64,000 nucleotides of DNA, taken from the NCBI GenBank assembly GCA_958510825.1, contig OY294052.1, positions 11,119,816 through 11,183,815 of the forward strand, in the 5' to 3' direction. This stretch comes from Brachypterus glaber (taxonomy: Eukaryota > Arthropoda > Insecta > Coleoptera > Kateretidae). The notes below the pieces were generated by a model, which saw only the letters and a program-made list of their open reading frames with translations, was not told where the DNA came from and did no database searches. The position numbers and the translations under genes were made by a program. Of the stretch, positions 21,265 through 33,131 are shown piece after piece (position 1 is the first letter of the stretch; the number at the start of each line of letters is the position of its first letter).

Positions 21265-22075
21265 CCACTCTCCCCTACCTATAAATTTGTTTCATGAAAA
21301 AATAAGCAACTTTTTTTTAAATATCCGTCTGCCCGTCCGTCCGTCCGATGTTACGATCTTTGTGAACACGATAACTCAAGAACGAATAATCAGGTCGACT
21401 TGAAATTTTCAGGAAAAATCAAGTTATACAAGGAAAGGTAGCTTTTTGAAATTATTTCCCCCCCCCCCCCAAAACAAAAAAGTTAAGTTAAGTGGGTTAA
21501 ACTTTTAAAAAAATCGAAAAAAGCTGAAAGAAAATTCCGATTAACGTTACTTTTTCAGGAAAAATTATATTTGACCAATTTTAAAAGTAATCCCCCCAAA
21601 AACAAAAAGTTATCGGGGCTTAAACTTTTTAAAAAAATTAAAAAAACTATATAATTTTCAATTTTTTTAATATTTTTTTTTAGTTTTTCGCCAAAAGAAA
21701 ACTGAAAAATTTTGAAGTTTACCCTCTATAACTTTGGAAACGTTCAAGTATTACATAACGCAAATTGTACCAAAATTCATACACTTCATACCACGGTTCT
21801 CGCGTTATTATAGATTATAGAGATTTAATATTTTGGCTACCCCTCCTAATAGGGGGTGTGTTAGGGGGGGTAGCCAAAATATGAAATAGCTGCAACTTAA
21901 ATAACGCGAGAATCGGGGTATGAAGTGTATGAATTTGGTACAATTTGCGTTATGTAATACTTGAACGTTCCCTTTTTTCTTTTTGGGGGGAAATGCAGTA
22001 TATCATTTACTGTGAATAGTATATAATGAAATGCGCAGCATTACATGTCCTTACGGCTTGTTTATTATTATATAC
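21265..22075 (+). mobile_element. Repeat D, copy with a nested hairpin MITE
   Basis: The order is reversed relative to 12098-12640: TTTCATGAAAAAATAAGC, the CCGTCCGTCCGTCCG block, ACGATAACTCAAGAACGAAT, GGTCGACTTGAAATTTTCAG, C and G runs, and AAGCTGAAAGAAAATTCCG. It closes with ATTACATGTCCTTACGGCTT. A palindromic MITE interrupts it at 21733-21972. Confidence 0.65.
21733..21972. mobile_element. ~240-bp palindromic MITE 'GAACGTTCAAGTATTAC', copy 1
   Basis: The element folds almost completely on itself. Left parts AACGTTCAAGTATTAC and TCTCGCGTTATT pair with AATAACGCGAGA and GTAATACTTGAACGTT on the right. The centre has TTGGCTACCCC and GGGGTAGCCAA around TAATAGGGGGTGTGTTA. A near-identical copy lies at 50773-51015. 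Confidence 0.85.
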
Positions 22076-22165
22076 TTATGGAGCCTTCAAAATAAACACA
22101 TGCTTGGCTTTTAAAAAGTAAAATTTTCTTATTACAAAACACTTGGTGATGTTTATTAAAAATTA
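22070..22165 (+). repeat. Dispersed repeat F, copy 2
   Basis: Matches 20024-20138 (CTTAAAAAGTAAAATT-type block, ATTACAAAACACTTG, GATGTTTATTAA). It begins directly at the end of repeat D. Confidence 0.6.
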
Positions 22166-22169
22166 TCCC

Positions 22170-23800
22170 ATTTAGACTCATATAAATTTAATTTCAAACA
22201 AAATAAATTAAAATAATAATAAAAATTATGACCACCCTAAGGTGTTTCTATCTTTCATCTTCTAAAAATAAAAATTTATTTGGTCTTTATAAAGATCTTA
22301 TATTTTGATTATGTAATAAGGATGAAAATATTAAATCTGGTATAATAGGTCCGACCACCCATCTTTTCTATTACTGTAAATGTATCCCTTAACCACTAAT
22401 AATCATATTGTTGACTTAACTGTGGATTAGGTAACTCAGAGCCGTCTGAAGCCCTAAGGCAGACGCCCAGGGCTGCTAAAGTGTGTAATTTTTCCCATTT
22501 CATATTTTTTGCTACACTTCCTCAGAGGGTAGGTGTAGATACTATCTACTAGATACTTATATCTGGACTAGTGAAAAAAAAATATATTTTTTAAATAAAT
22601 GGTCTATAGAAAGTGTGTTTAAGGGTCACCTGCACCAAGGATGGTATGACCTCAAACATGGATTAAATTGACGGTTGACCAATCAGAACGCAGCATTTTT
22701 AAACTCAGTTTAGCCCGGTTTAAAAGTTGGTTTAAGTGCCTCTAAAAGATTTTGCGAAATTTTGAGCAGTTAATTTAATTTCGTTTTTAATTAAATTTCA
22801 ATAAGGCTTTGAGAAGTAACTTAGACGAGAGCGACTATTTTCTGGAGACGGACCTGTTCATCTTAGTTTTTAATCTTTTTTTTTTATACATACCAATACG
22901 TTAATACAAACACTTATACGTCGGAAAGTATAAAGCTCAATCTTATTCTATTACAATAAATATATCCCTTTTTAACCAATAATATTTTATTAGTTTAATA
23001 CAGTAGAAAAAAAAATAATGCTAAGTTATTTAAAGGCAGTTAGAATTTAAATAAATTTATGTTAAAAGTGGATCTCAATCATATAACTTAAAATAAATAG
23101 GGATAAGAAGGATAATATCCTTAATTCTTGCCTTACCCTACTCCTTCGTCTCTTCGACGTTAAATATATTTTTTTCTTTTGGACTTAGATCTGCATTCTC
23201 TTGATATAATTTTTTTTGCAGTTAATACAGGTGGAAACAGCCATTATTAAAATGGACAGTAAAAAAATTGCATTTTCTGCTTCAGAATGTCATGAAACGT
23301 CGAGAAAATTTTAAAAAAGTGGATGTTAAAAAACATTTCTGTCTGCCTGTTTGTCTGTATGTAAACCTTAAAACTTTTGAATGGAATCTCTGATTTGAAA
23401 AAATCTTTCACCAAACGATTCAGGACCTTTTCTATTTGTGTCACATCAAATATGGATAAAATTAGTGTAGGGCAAGGAGGTCGAAATTGACAAAAACTAT
23501 ATTTTTTGACGATATCTCACTTATTATTTATAGTAGGACAAATTTTTTTGCACAAATAAAAATAATGTTTAATTCCCTACAAAAACATATAAAATCATTT
23601 TTATCGAAGGACTATTATTTTCAAGATAAAGGCATTTTAATAAATTTTGATATATTTTTACATTTTTTTTTTAAATTAATATAAAATTTTGACATTAGTA
23701 AAATTTCCATCATAGTTAAAACTTATTTCAATTAATTTTTCTTTTAATAAATTTCTGATAATGGTGCGGCCAGAAAAACAATCCGATAAAGCTACAAAGA
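22170..23800. other. AT-rich spacer with weak repeat traces
   Basis: Two similar stretches ending in TATTAC(T/A)(G/A)TAAAT(G/A)TATCCC occur near 22370 and 22955. A fragment with CTGTCTGCCTGTTTGTCTG at about 23337-23356 recalls the CCGTCTG block of repeat D. No gene was found. Confidence 0.4.
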
Positions 23801-23811
23801 AAAAACAAATA

Positions 23812-24664
23812 GTCCAGTCAAATAATAAATGTAAATTACAATAAATGTACACGGGCAGATATTTTAAAACGTAGTAGTGGATGGTAACAGAACACTCCTG
23901 TTAGTTTTTCAGTGGGTGATTTGTTTAAGGGTTGTCCGCTATCTTGAATTTTAGGGGTGAGTTGCTTAATATGCATCTTACGATAGATATGTATATAACC
24001 AATTATTAAAAAGTCCAAACCAATTATTAAGGAGGAAATTTCCAGTTTTTGTAGGGATCATTTTTTAATATACTAATAACAATCGAGTTAATTCGTTAAT
24101 TGCCACGTTGGAGTTGAGATTGGTTTTTTCCATTTTACAGCCAATTATTCCTCGGACGATAAAAGTGGTTGTAAGCAAACTTTCAACTCTTGAAATTTTC
24201 TATAAGTTTGATATAAATTTTCATTGGTTTGGACTTTCAGCGTCCACTGTAACTGTAACAAAATATGTATGAAAATGCATAATGTATAAAACTTATAGAA
24301 AATTTCAAGTGCTACAAGTTTGCTTATAACCACTTTTATCCTTCGATGAATAATTTGGCTGAAAAATCGAAAAAATCAATTTCACACCGAACATGGCTAC
24401 TTTTGAATATTTATAACTCGATTATTATTAATATATTAAAAAAATGATCCTAACATAAATTGTTGAAAATTTTCTCCTTGACAGAATTGTTTATATGTAT
24501 TTTTATCGTAAGATGCATATTCAGCGAGATAATCGTATTCACCCCTAAAATTCAAGACACCACTTACGCAAATCACCCGGTGAAAAACTAACCACCCTTT
24601 AAAATATCAGCCCTTGTACATTTATTGCAATTTAACATAGACATTTTTCTTTATTTGACTGGAC
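23812..24664. mobile_element. 853-bp near-complete palindrome, TA-flanked MITE
   Basis: The tips GTCCAGTCAAAT and ATTTGACTGGAC are perfect complements flanked by TA (23810-23811 and 24665-24666). The arms run inward for about 400 bp with local differences. They share ATAAATGTACA, TAGTTTTTCA, TTGAATTTTAGGGGTGA, ATGCATCTTACGAT, AGTGGTT(G/A)TAAGCAAACTT and AAATTTTCTATAAGTTT. The small frames on it are mirror images of each other and not genes. Confidence 0.85.
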
Positions 24665-24669
24665 TAATA

Positions 24670-25135
24670 ATCGCATGTGGAATTGTGGCTCAACTTTTAG
24701 GTTAGTTGAGGCCAAACTTCGTATTCGCCGATTTTACTGTCGGATGAACTTCAGCCAATCAGAATTCGTTCACGCTGAAATAACCAGGTGACATAAACAT
24801 CACAAACAAATACATTTTTTTACTGAAATGCAAACGTACTGTAGAATTTTCTGTCAACCTCAAACATGAAGCAAATTTTAAATTATACACAGGACCACAA
24901 AGTTTAAAAAATAATGCGAATTGTTTGGCGTGGCATACAAACATATTATTAGCCAATGCTTAATAATCATATTTATCTGAGCCAAGTTAATGGCTCTGCA
25001 AGGATACCGTTTGATTACAATAAGAAAATGGCAAATTCATGACAGAAATGATAATAGTACACATAAATTGAAAAAATACCATAAATATGTTTTAAAGTAT
25101 TTTCATACATATGTACAAATGTCGTCGATATAGTA
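24670..25135. other. Spacer, nothing recognised
   Basis: No coding or repeat signal was seen. Confidence 0.4.
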
Positions 25136-25139
25136 ATAG

Positions 25140-25975
25140 TGTGGAAAGTACATATTTCACGCGAGTGGGAAGGTTTACAAACGAGCCACCAGGCGAGCGA
25201 GGAAACCCCACGAGTGAATGAAATTCACTTTCCAACGAGTTATGTACACTATTTTTCCTACGATCCCGAAAAAATATGAAGTTTCTTATTTTAAAATTTT
25301 CTAATTTTTATTAATTTTAAAGAAAAGCAAAGCACAAAATAATTATAAATAGCATACAAATTTATATATGTAGGTATGTCAAACAGGAAATATGATTTTC
25401 ATTTAGCTTTAGTTTTCTTGCTCTTATATTTAATACAATACATAGCTGTTTAATGGGTTGCCTATTCCTAAATAAATGCAAACTTGAGTTTGCTTATTAA
25501 ATAAGATTTCTGTGGTTATGCTGCCATATAAGACAGTAAAATTGTACTGTTTGACATTTCATGAGAAAAATACTGTGTATTTTGATTTTTTTCATATAAT
25601 GTAAGGTAACTAAATAAAAAATTAAGTAATTTTTATAAGATCTAGACTGTCTAGACTAGACAGTAATGGTCAAAATAGTAACGTTATAGTAACTATAGTT
25701 TCTATTTTTGACATGAAAAACACAAATATTTGGATTAAAACACTTAAAAGATATAAAAGGCTGTGGTGAAAGGTGGAAAATGGTTTATAACACAAGGTAA
25801 ATAAAATTCGTAGAATCTACGAGGTAAATATCTAAATAAAATTAGGCAAATCTCCATACATATATATCACACGGGTGTGATATAAAAATATCAAACTAGT
25901 ACGATATAAGGCGTTATCTAAAGAACAAAAGAGTGTGCTAAATATTATTTTCATAGATGATTGTAGGAAAAAATT
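25140..25975 (+). mobile_element. ~0.85-kb repeat G with GC-looped palindrome, copy 1
   Basis: It opens with a palindrome with arms of the type GGAAAGT...ACTTTCC and CGCGAGTGGG/CCCACGAGTG, and loop AACGAGCCACCAGGCGAGCG. It continues with ATAAAGTTTCTTA-like sequence, TATGCTGCCATATAAGA, GGTGGAAAATGGT, AATTCGTAGAATCTAC, CATACATATATATCACAC and CTAAAGAACAAAAGAGTGT. The second copy is 33132-33998, in the same orientation. No coding frame. Confidence 0.75.
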
Positions 25976-25979
25976 TCAT

Positions 25980-26740
25980 ACCTTAATCGAAAACTCGACT
26001 ACAATTACATGCATAATATGCATATTATACTATTAACTGTATATTACACTATTAACTGTAATTTAGCGGTTCTTTCACACGTCTTTTTTTGCAACAGATT
26101 TTAAACCGCCTGAATTTTTTTTTGTACGTTCCTACATGCAAGTTAACCATATTACTAAAAAATTTTCTTGGTCGGGCCCCAAACTCGGCCCTCAGCTACC
26201 AAAACATCATACCTTGTCAGAAAAGCCAAAATTGTTTAATTCTTGTATAGCATTGTTATTTTAAAATATATTGATTTAAAATTTAAACAACATTTGACCC
26301 TTATGAGTGACTATAATTTTATAAAAAAAATGTTTTGATTTTAATGCATAGGGGGCGCTATGGTCAATTTTACCTAAAAAAATACATTTTTTGGAGAGCA
26401 AATTCTAGAGGGGACCACGATGTTTAGAAAAACCATGATATATACGTGAAACTATAGGTATCAAACTCTTTATTTCTGTGGTATTTCCACAGAATAACGA
26501 TGCCCCCGCTTGCTAGATCAATTATAGTGAAGGACTGCACGTATGGCATTTTTTGGGTAAATTCGAACGATTTCTGTCTTATGCTAAACAAACCGTCGCA
26601 TTCTGGAAAACATTTTGGAACTTTTATAATGTGGGGTAAAAAAGTGATTTTTTTAATTTTTTAATTAGAAAGCAGTTTTTTTGGCATTTTCTCGTTAACG
26701 GTGATAGGTATTATCAAAATTTAAGAACTAGGTACTGCCA
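25980..26740. other. Spacer, nothing recognised
   Basis: A short palindrome TCTGTGGTATTTCCACAGA at 26475-26493 is the only structure I see. Confidence 0.4.
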
Positions 26741-26744
26741 AAAA

Positions 26745-27330
26745 AAAAAAAGATATTTATTATGAACTTTTCTCACATATTTATAAACTCTAAATTGGCC
26801 TTTTAATGTTTTCGCAGGTGAAATAACTGGGAAGATAACAAAAGACAGAAGAGGTAAGTCAAAATGGCATAATCTACGTTGTCCGTTTACAATTTTACTT
26901 TTAAAATAATTTAACCATTTAATCATTTATATTTTAATTGGCATATGAAATAAACAAAAATTATTCAAAACCAGTCACAATAAGCTAATTATTAGTATAA
27001 AATTATTTAATAAGCAAGGTATAAATAATTTCTAAAATAAGGCCTGGCAACATTGCACTGTACGGGTCATTTTTCATACATTAAGTTTTGGTTTGGTTTT
27101 GAATATTTTTCATACATAAAATTTTGAGGTTAGTTTGGTTTGCTGTTTCCAAACGTTTTTCTTGTGTTTTTTTTTGTATACTTTTTTAGATTTTTAAAAA
27201 CTTGTGCTGGTTTATTATTGTATTGATAGTGGCATGTTTTTTTGACTTCTATAGTGTTTTTTTCGTTGAGCCATAGTTAGTAAAAATGGCGGCGAGAATT
27301 TACGCTGTGTGTACCCAGTTAATCTCTTTC
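26745..27330 (+). repeat. Dispersed repeat E, copy 2 (uninterrupted)
   Basis: This matches both halves of 15040-16470 without the LINE. Shared blocks are TTTTCGCAGGTGAAATAACT-like sequence, GTCAAAATGGCATAA, AACAAAAATTATTCAAAAC, GCAACATTG, GAGGTTAGTTTGG and AATGGCGGCGAGAATTTACG. Confidence 0.75.
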
Positions 27331-27334
27331 TAAT

Positions 27335-27865
27335 GGCTAATACAGAGTGCATAAATATGTGCCGTTTCTGTATATCGTTCACATTTCTCTGTACAAATAA
27401 AAAAATATTATATTTTGTTTTGGTTTGGTTCTTCTTATTACAATGTAATTATTATTTATTTTGTAGAAAATTCACATTTATTGCTTTTTCAATCCAATAG
27501 ATATTGACAATTTTTATTATATTTACTTGAATAATTTTTTATTGAGACGAGACATTTTATTGTTATAGCCGATGGAAAATAAACGATATCTAAATACATT
27601 GTCTGCAAACTTAAAATGCAAAAAAAAATAAATTGATGTTTTTACCTTTAAATTATAATTTTTTTAAACTTTAAATCTTGATTTAGACTCCAATATTTCT
27701 TTTAAATGATAATATTGATATTCAACGTTTTTTACAAAAGTTAATTTTAAATTTCATTAGCTTTCTTGATTTGTGACGTTGAATTGAGAAAATGAACTCA
27801 TAACTGATTTTACAATTAAATAGCTGAGAACACAGGCCTGCAAAAAAGATATTTTTATTGTCGCG
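27335..27865. other. AT-rich spacer, nothing recognised
   Basis: The hydrophobic 63-codon frame at 27309-27500 has no recognisable domain and overlaps repeat E. Confidence 0.4.
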
Positions 27866-27869
27866 ATAT

Positions 27870-28100
27870 ATTTTAATTGGGGTAATTGGGCATATACACT
27901 ATATGTTTAAAGTCCGTCTTCCCCCTTTAAGTTTGGATAACATAACCCAAATAACTTTTTGCTATGCATATTATATCTTTAGGGGGCACAATGAAGGGCC
28001 TTCATTGAAGGCAGGGTGGCAAAGGACAACGATTTTTTTAATGGAAAGGGCGGTCGTGTGACACGTCATTTTAAAGCTTATTAAAATATTTTTTTTGACT
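27870..28100. repeat. Fragment of the 'CAGRGCGGTCC' MITE family
   Basis: CCCCCTTTAAGTTTGGATAA, AACTTTTTGCTATGCATATT, GGCGGTCGTGTGACACGTCA and TTTTAAAGCTTATTAAAAT correspond to blocks in 56533-56830, but the tips are missing. Confidence 0.5.
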
Positions 28101-28133
28101 CTATTTTCTATTAATTTTTTTTTAAAAACTAAC

Positions 28134-28580
28134 AACTCTTTTCTCTAGAATACGCATAGGTACCGTTAATATAAAGTATCGGCAACATCTCGGTTTGTTT
28201 GAAAACAAATAGTAGTTAACCCTTATTGTTGTCTCTGTTAGAACCATAAACGAACTATGGCCTGTTTCATCAAGCAAGATAGTGAATTAAAAATCGCACA
28301 GTAAATATTTTTACAACAGGTTTGAATAGTATATGTTTGTGAATAGAATATAGTTATGTTTTATAGAATAAACTACGCAGTATATTCAAAAATCCAATAT
28401 TCGAATCTGTTTTGAAAATATTCACTGTACGATTTTTAATTTACTCTGTTGCTTGATGAAACAGACCATAATTGCTTTATGGTTAGAATTAAGATGTGCG
28501 AGTAAAACAGATGAGTTCTTATGTTGCCGAAGTTTTTGTCAGTTTTTATGAATGAACTGGCTATTCTAGAGAGAAGAGTT
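28134..28580. mobile_element. Outer hairpin element hosting a nested MITE
   Basis: Outer arms AACTCTTTTCTCTAGAATA and TATTCTAGAGAGAAGAGTT pair, as do GGCAACAT/ATGTTGCC and TTAGAACCATAAA/TTTATGGTTAGAA. A second palindromic element (28258-28468) sits near its centre. The host without it would be about 235 bp. Confidence 0.7.
28258..28468. mobile_element. 211-bp palindromic MITE, copy 1 (nested)
   Basis: The arms run TGGCCTGTTTCATCAAGCAA... and ...TTGCTTGATGAAACAGACCA, with TA on both sides (28256-28257 and 28469-28470). The arms are ~75 bp. The loop holds GTATATGTTTGTGAATAGAA. The second copy has the same length. Confidence 0.85.
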
Positions 28581-28584
28581 ATTG

Positions 28585-28795
28585 TGGTCTGTTTTTTTAA
28601 GCAAGATAGTAAATTAAAAATCGCACAGTGAATATTTTTACAACAGGTTTGAATAGTATATGTTTGTGTATAGAATATAGTTATGTTTTATAAAATAAAC
28701 TACGCAATATATTCGCACATCCAATATTCGAATCTGTTTTGAAAATATTCACTGTGCGGTTTTTAATTTACTATCTTGCTTGAAAAAATAGACCA
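28585..28795. mobile_element. 211-bp palindromic MITE, copy 2
   Basis: This is near-identical to 28258-28468 and lies four bases past the end of the outer hairpin element. TA follows its right end (28796-28797) and the left flank reads TG. Confidence 0.85.
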
Positions 28796-28799
28796 TAGT

Positions 28800-29550
28800 T
28801 CGTTGATTTCCAGTACTCGGCGAATTTCCAGTACTCGCATAGGCGCCGCGTCGACTCTAGCGTTGACGCGAGGTTTTAAATATTTACATTTTTATTTCTT
28901 TTTATCTTGATTTTTTTAATAATTCCATTTAAACGAGTAAGGTGAGAAAAAAGTTATCGATAAATAAAAATTAAAAACTTTCGTATTCTTAAAAGATAAA
29001 AATCGAATGTCGTTTTTTTCTTTGAAAAGCACCGATATAACATGTATAGTTAATATGTATAGTCAATATTGTTGTGTGTAACAAATTAGTCGTCAAATGT
29101 TCCAGTTTAGTGACCCTTATAAAAATTTCCCTCATAATTCGGCAAAATTATTCCGTAAGACTATGTTTCTGTGTTTATTTTCAATGTTGATGTGTCATAA
29201 CTGAGTTTACGCCGACCACTGTTGATTTCTCTATAATCAAACAATGTGGATACATAAAACTCACTATGGAAACTATTAAAAAAATTATTTTATTTATACA
29301 ACTTTTTAAAATTTCAAAAACTAAAATTTAATTTGTATAAAGTTTTCATTTGGATATAATTGAATAAGTTTTCACAAAAGTAAATTAACCAATGTGAAAC
29401 AAAATTATACTCTACATACTATATATATTAATTTAAACATTTATCAGTAGTAATTAGTATTAAAAATAATTTTCTCTGACAGGGGTGCGAAATTAGTAAA
29501 TATTGTTTAATATTAGGCCAGTTCGCTTATATTAAATAGGTGATATTATT
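28800..29550. other. Spacer with a GC-rich patch
   Basis: A short direct repeat, ATTTCCAGTACTCG, occurs twice (28806-28842), followed by a GC-rich GGCGCCGCGTCGAC stretch. Nothing else recognised. Confidence 0.45.
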
Positions 29551-29553
29551 TGG

Positions 29554-29820
29554 CACATATCGCCTTGTAAATTCCGAAACATCGTATCTGAAAAATGACC
29601 ACTTGACAGGTATAACAAATTATCCTTTTTTAAACAATTAAAAAGGTATTTATTTAGAACTTTATTAATTACATATAAATAAGAATAAGTTCTTATTCAT
29701 ATAAATTAGTCAAATATTAAATTACTACCCTACTAATTCCATAAAAAATAATAATTTCTATTCTCTGGCAAGTTCCCATTTTTCAGATACGATGTTTCGG
29801 AATTTACAAGGCGATATGTG
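29554..29820. mobile_element. ~267-bp inverted-repeat element
   Basis: The left arm (29554-29609) CACATATCGCCTTGTAAATT... pairs with the right arm (29765-29820) ...AATTTACAAGGCGATATGTG over 56 bp with few mismatches. A diverged half of this arm reappears at 51423-51455, next to the AAG microsatellite. Confidence 0.75.
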
Positions 29821-29974
29821 TGTATGCAATAAACAGAAGCAGTAGTTGTAATTATAATTGTATTATGTCTACCCGGACCTTCACGTCTTGGATTAGACAG
29901 TGTTTGAGCCAAATGCAATATTTTTTTTAGCGCTACCTCAAAAAAAGGATATTCTATACTTTGAGCAATATTGT

Positions 29975-30020
29975 ATTTTTAACCGACTTCCAAACAAGGG
30001 GGATCCTTCTATTATAAGCA
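29975..30020 (+). repeat. 'ACCGACTTCCAAA' motif
   Basis: TTAACCGACTTCCAAACAAG followed by a purine-rich stretch resembles a motif I recall as common at the ends of insect DNA elements. Only this short patch is recognisable. Confidence 0.3.
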
Positions 30021-30099
30021 TCAATTCGACTTGTGACTTTCTCAATAAATATTTTTTCATTTCTTTTAGAACATGTTTTGAATGACCCAAACAAGACAA

Positions 30100-31990
30100 T
30101 TAACAAAAAAGGTAAGTGAGTTATTTTAAGAGAACTTTTTTAACCGGCCTATAAAGTCTTTATCTAAAAGGGTTTAGACATGGGGATTACACAAGGTATA
30201 ACAAACGTTTCAAAATGGCTTAGTATATATTATGATATAATTCGTAAAATGTCAGCTTTAATGACTTGTTAATCGCGGAAAATGGTTGGAAGGCAATTTT
30301 ATTAAGGGTCGTGAAAGATGGCCTTAATTGCAGATAGTTAGCCCTTATATACGCTATTATGTCCGGACAAATAATGGAGCGTTTCATATGAATCTTCAAG
30401 ATATAAAAGCTGACAATTTTTTGTATAGATGCAAATTCACTAAGTTAAAACTGGCGTCGTCACAAAGCAGTACCTAAATAAATTTGACCTTGACTATTTT
30501 ACAAACTTATAATAGACCAATCAAATCTCTTTATTTTTTGATTTTCAATCAATCAGATTTGAATTACACTGATAATTTCACTTGTGAAATTATCAAAACC
30601 ACGGATAGGTTCATTTTAAAACATAATTCAAAGCAAATGCAGAAAAAGCTTACCTTTTGCAACGCCTTTACAACGTTTAAAACCATATTTTAACATTTGT
30701 CTTAGCTAATGCAAACAATTAATAAGCTGTTTTTGTCATTTTTCACATTATTAAATTTTAACAGTAATTTATAATAAATCAACCACAAATCGCAACTTTT
30801 AAGACTAACTCTTTTATTTCGTTTATGTCAAAACATGCAAAATTAAAATGATAAACATAGCATTGTTGTCAGATTTATTTCACAATTTATTGTTTACGTT
30901 TTAATTAAATATAATAATTATTAAGCTACGGAACAGTTAATTTTTAAAGAACATACCTAATGTAAGTGTTTTTTCTGATTATTTATTTTCTTATGCCATT
31001 AGGCTTTGTACAAAAAAAACAACAAGTAATTTATAGGAAATTGTGTTTTGGGCAAAATCTTGCAACGTTGGAGCACCAGATAAACGTTCAAACAATTGCT
31101 ATAAGCGCACTCTTTTCAAAAATTTAAAAATATTGTAAGCCATGATTTCTTACGGAAAACTAAATAATTTGACGTTAGCTCTGATTAAACCTAATTATAT
31201 GCAATAAACATTCGAATAAAACATTTTTTTGCTAGTTAGTTTGTAAAATAGTCAACCACTCGAGGTGGTGCAATTTTCAGAAAATTTTATTATGGCCTCA
31301 TAAAATAATTTTGCTCTAAAGTATTTTTTTTTACTTGCAAATTAACTTTTTATTAAGTGCAAGTTTCAAGTGGACTATTCATAAATAAATATTTTCATAA
31401 ATCCAGTAGATATATTCGTCTACAATAAGCCCTAGAAATTTTATATAATTAAATTTTTCATTATTTCGAGTTTAGCTTTTCTTTTTATTTAAGCTCTGTT
31501 TATTTGCCTAGGTGCAATGATATCATAAACATCATAAACAACCAAACGAAGTTTAATTAAATACATTAGATTTATTGCGTGTTCTTATATTACAGGTCTC
31601 TACAATTTTTACGATAATTACAGTTTGGTTTTGGACTGAGCAGTAATTTGAAATATCGTCCGGGAACTAGGGGTTAAACTTTGAAATACTGCCTGTATTT
31701 TGTATTTGTTTACTAACTCAAAAGGTTCTATCCGGTCGTGGAACTAGAGGTCTTCATATCAACCATGATCTTATATTTTATGGCCGTAGATCTAAAACGA
31801 AAAGTTTTTAAGATATTTGAGAGAGGAAACCTAAATTACATTTGATTTGGGGTAATTTAATATTGTAATTTCCGTAGCAATTTCTGAGATAATTTATCAA
31901 AGTTTATTCCGGGTATCAATCGTAATATCGCTCAATCTATACGTTTTTTATACTCTTCCCGGTCATAAAGCTGGAATAGTATTATAGGTT
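30100..31990. other. ~1.9 kb without recognised features
   Basis: This is one of the longest stretches lacking visible palindromes or in-window repeats. The 69-codon frame at 30484-30693 has no domain. It could be unique host intergenic or intronic sequence. Confidence 0.4.
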
Positions 31991-31993
31991 ATA

Positions 31994-32269
31994 CAGCGCT
32001 CGTGAAAAGTACGAAACACGTTAAATGATAGGTAAGTTGAGTGGCCAAGAATGTTAGAAGCAAAATATTTGAAGGGGATAGGGGAATCTCAACACCAGTG
32101 CAGTAGTAGGGATAGGAGTTGTTTCGGTGATCGTTGCGTCTGAAGTCTGCAAAACAAACCATTGCACTGGCGCAGAGATTCCCCTATCCCTTCAAATCTT
32201 TGCTTCGTTCATTCTTGGGCACTCAACTTACCTACAATCCAAAGTGTTCCGTACTTTTCACGCTCACTG
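31994..32269. mobile_element. 276-bp hairpin MITE, TA target
   Basis: The left tip CAGCGCTCGTGAAAAGTACG pairs with the right tip CGTACTTTTCACGCTCACTG. Inner blocks AGGTAAGTTGAGTG/CACTCAACTTACCT and AGGGGAATCT/AGATTCCCCT also pair. TA lies on both sides (31992-31993 and 32270-32271). Confidence 0.85.
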
Positions 32270-32334
32270 TATACTTTTAAAATTTTAAATAACACCGTCA
32301 CACAAAAAATAAAAAATCTCGAGTGCGGCAGACC

Positions 32335-32590
32335 AGACTAGTCAATTCTTACGTATTTTGGGTCGCTGAATCTGAATCCGAGGTCAGAATTTAAAAGTTA
32401 GCGTTCACTTGTTTTCTAACCTTAAAAAACATACTTTTTTGTAAACTTTGTGCTGTAATGAAAAAACGCGAGTTAGTTTCGAAATTCTTACAGTCGATTC
32501 AGATGCAAAAGTTTAAATTACATAATACTTGACTATATGCTTAAAATTCAAAATGGCGGATCTAATACGGCGGACCAAAAATTAATCAAT
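32335..32590 (+). repeat. Repeat with TCGCTGAATCTGAATCC motif
   Basis: It contains TTTTGGGTCGCTGAATCTGA, then CCGAGGTCAGA, and later AAAATGGCGGATC. The same motif set, partly reversed, is seen at 57920-58110. Boundaries unclear. Confidence 0.5.
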
Positions 32591-33006
32591 GAAATTAATA
32601 CAAGTAAGTATACAAATCTTAAAAAAACAATCTATGAAAATAAAACAAGTTATTATACCAAGGTTGAGATAAAATTGAAAAACATAAAATAGTTCTAAAC
32701 TATCAAAAACTGGAATAATCAATATTATTACTAGTAAATGTTTTATTCACAACCATACAGTAAAATGTCCTTTTTGTGCATCATAAAAAGTTGCAAAGTA
32801 TATAATTCTTATATACTTTTTAACAAGTTTAAAAAATTACTTTTTTCTAACCAAGGGCAAAAAAGAGCTCTTTTCTAACTTGTTTTAGCTTTATATTTTA
32901 CCTTATAGATGGCGCACTGCTATTCTCCAACATAACCAACATAACCAAACATTTGTTTAAATGTAATTATTTTGGTAATGTCTTATGTATCATTGTGAAA
33001 AAAAAA

Positions 33007-33127
33007 ACTGTTCTAGCCTCATAAGAAAATGACATTTCCAACTCTCGGGATGCCAATTTGGTCTAGGCTGCGCCTCGGCCTAATAGCATATCCCGAGTTG
33101 GAAATTTTCTTATTAGGTTAGAACAGT
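33007..33127. repeat. Palindromic module with GC-rich loop
   Basis: The arms ACTGTTCTAGCCT/AGGTTAGAACAGT and TTTCCAACTC..GGGAT/ATCCCGAGTTGGAAA enclose the loop GTCTAGGCTGCGCCTCGGCC. It sits five bases before repeat G copy 2, which starts with another module of the same architecture. Confidence 0.8.
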
Positions 33128-33131
33128 ATAT

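Noticed and set aside
24145..24333. 62-codon minus-strand frame
   Set aside because: It spans the centre of an 853-bp palindromic MITE, so the sequence is its own mirror image and not a gene.
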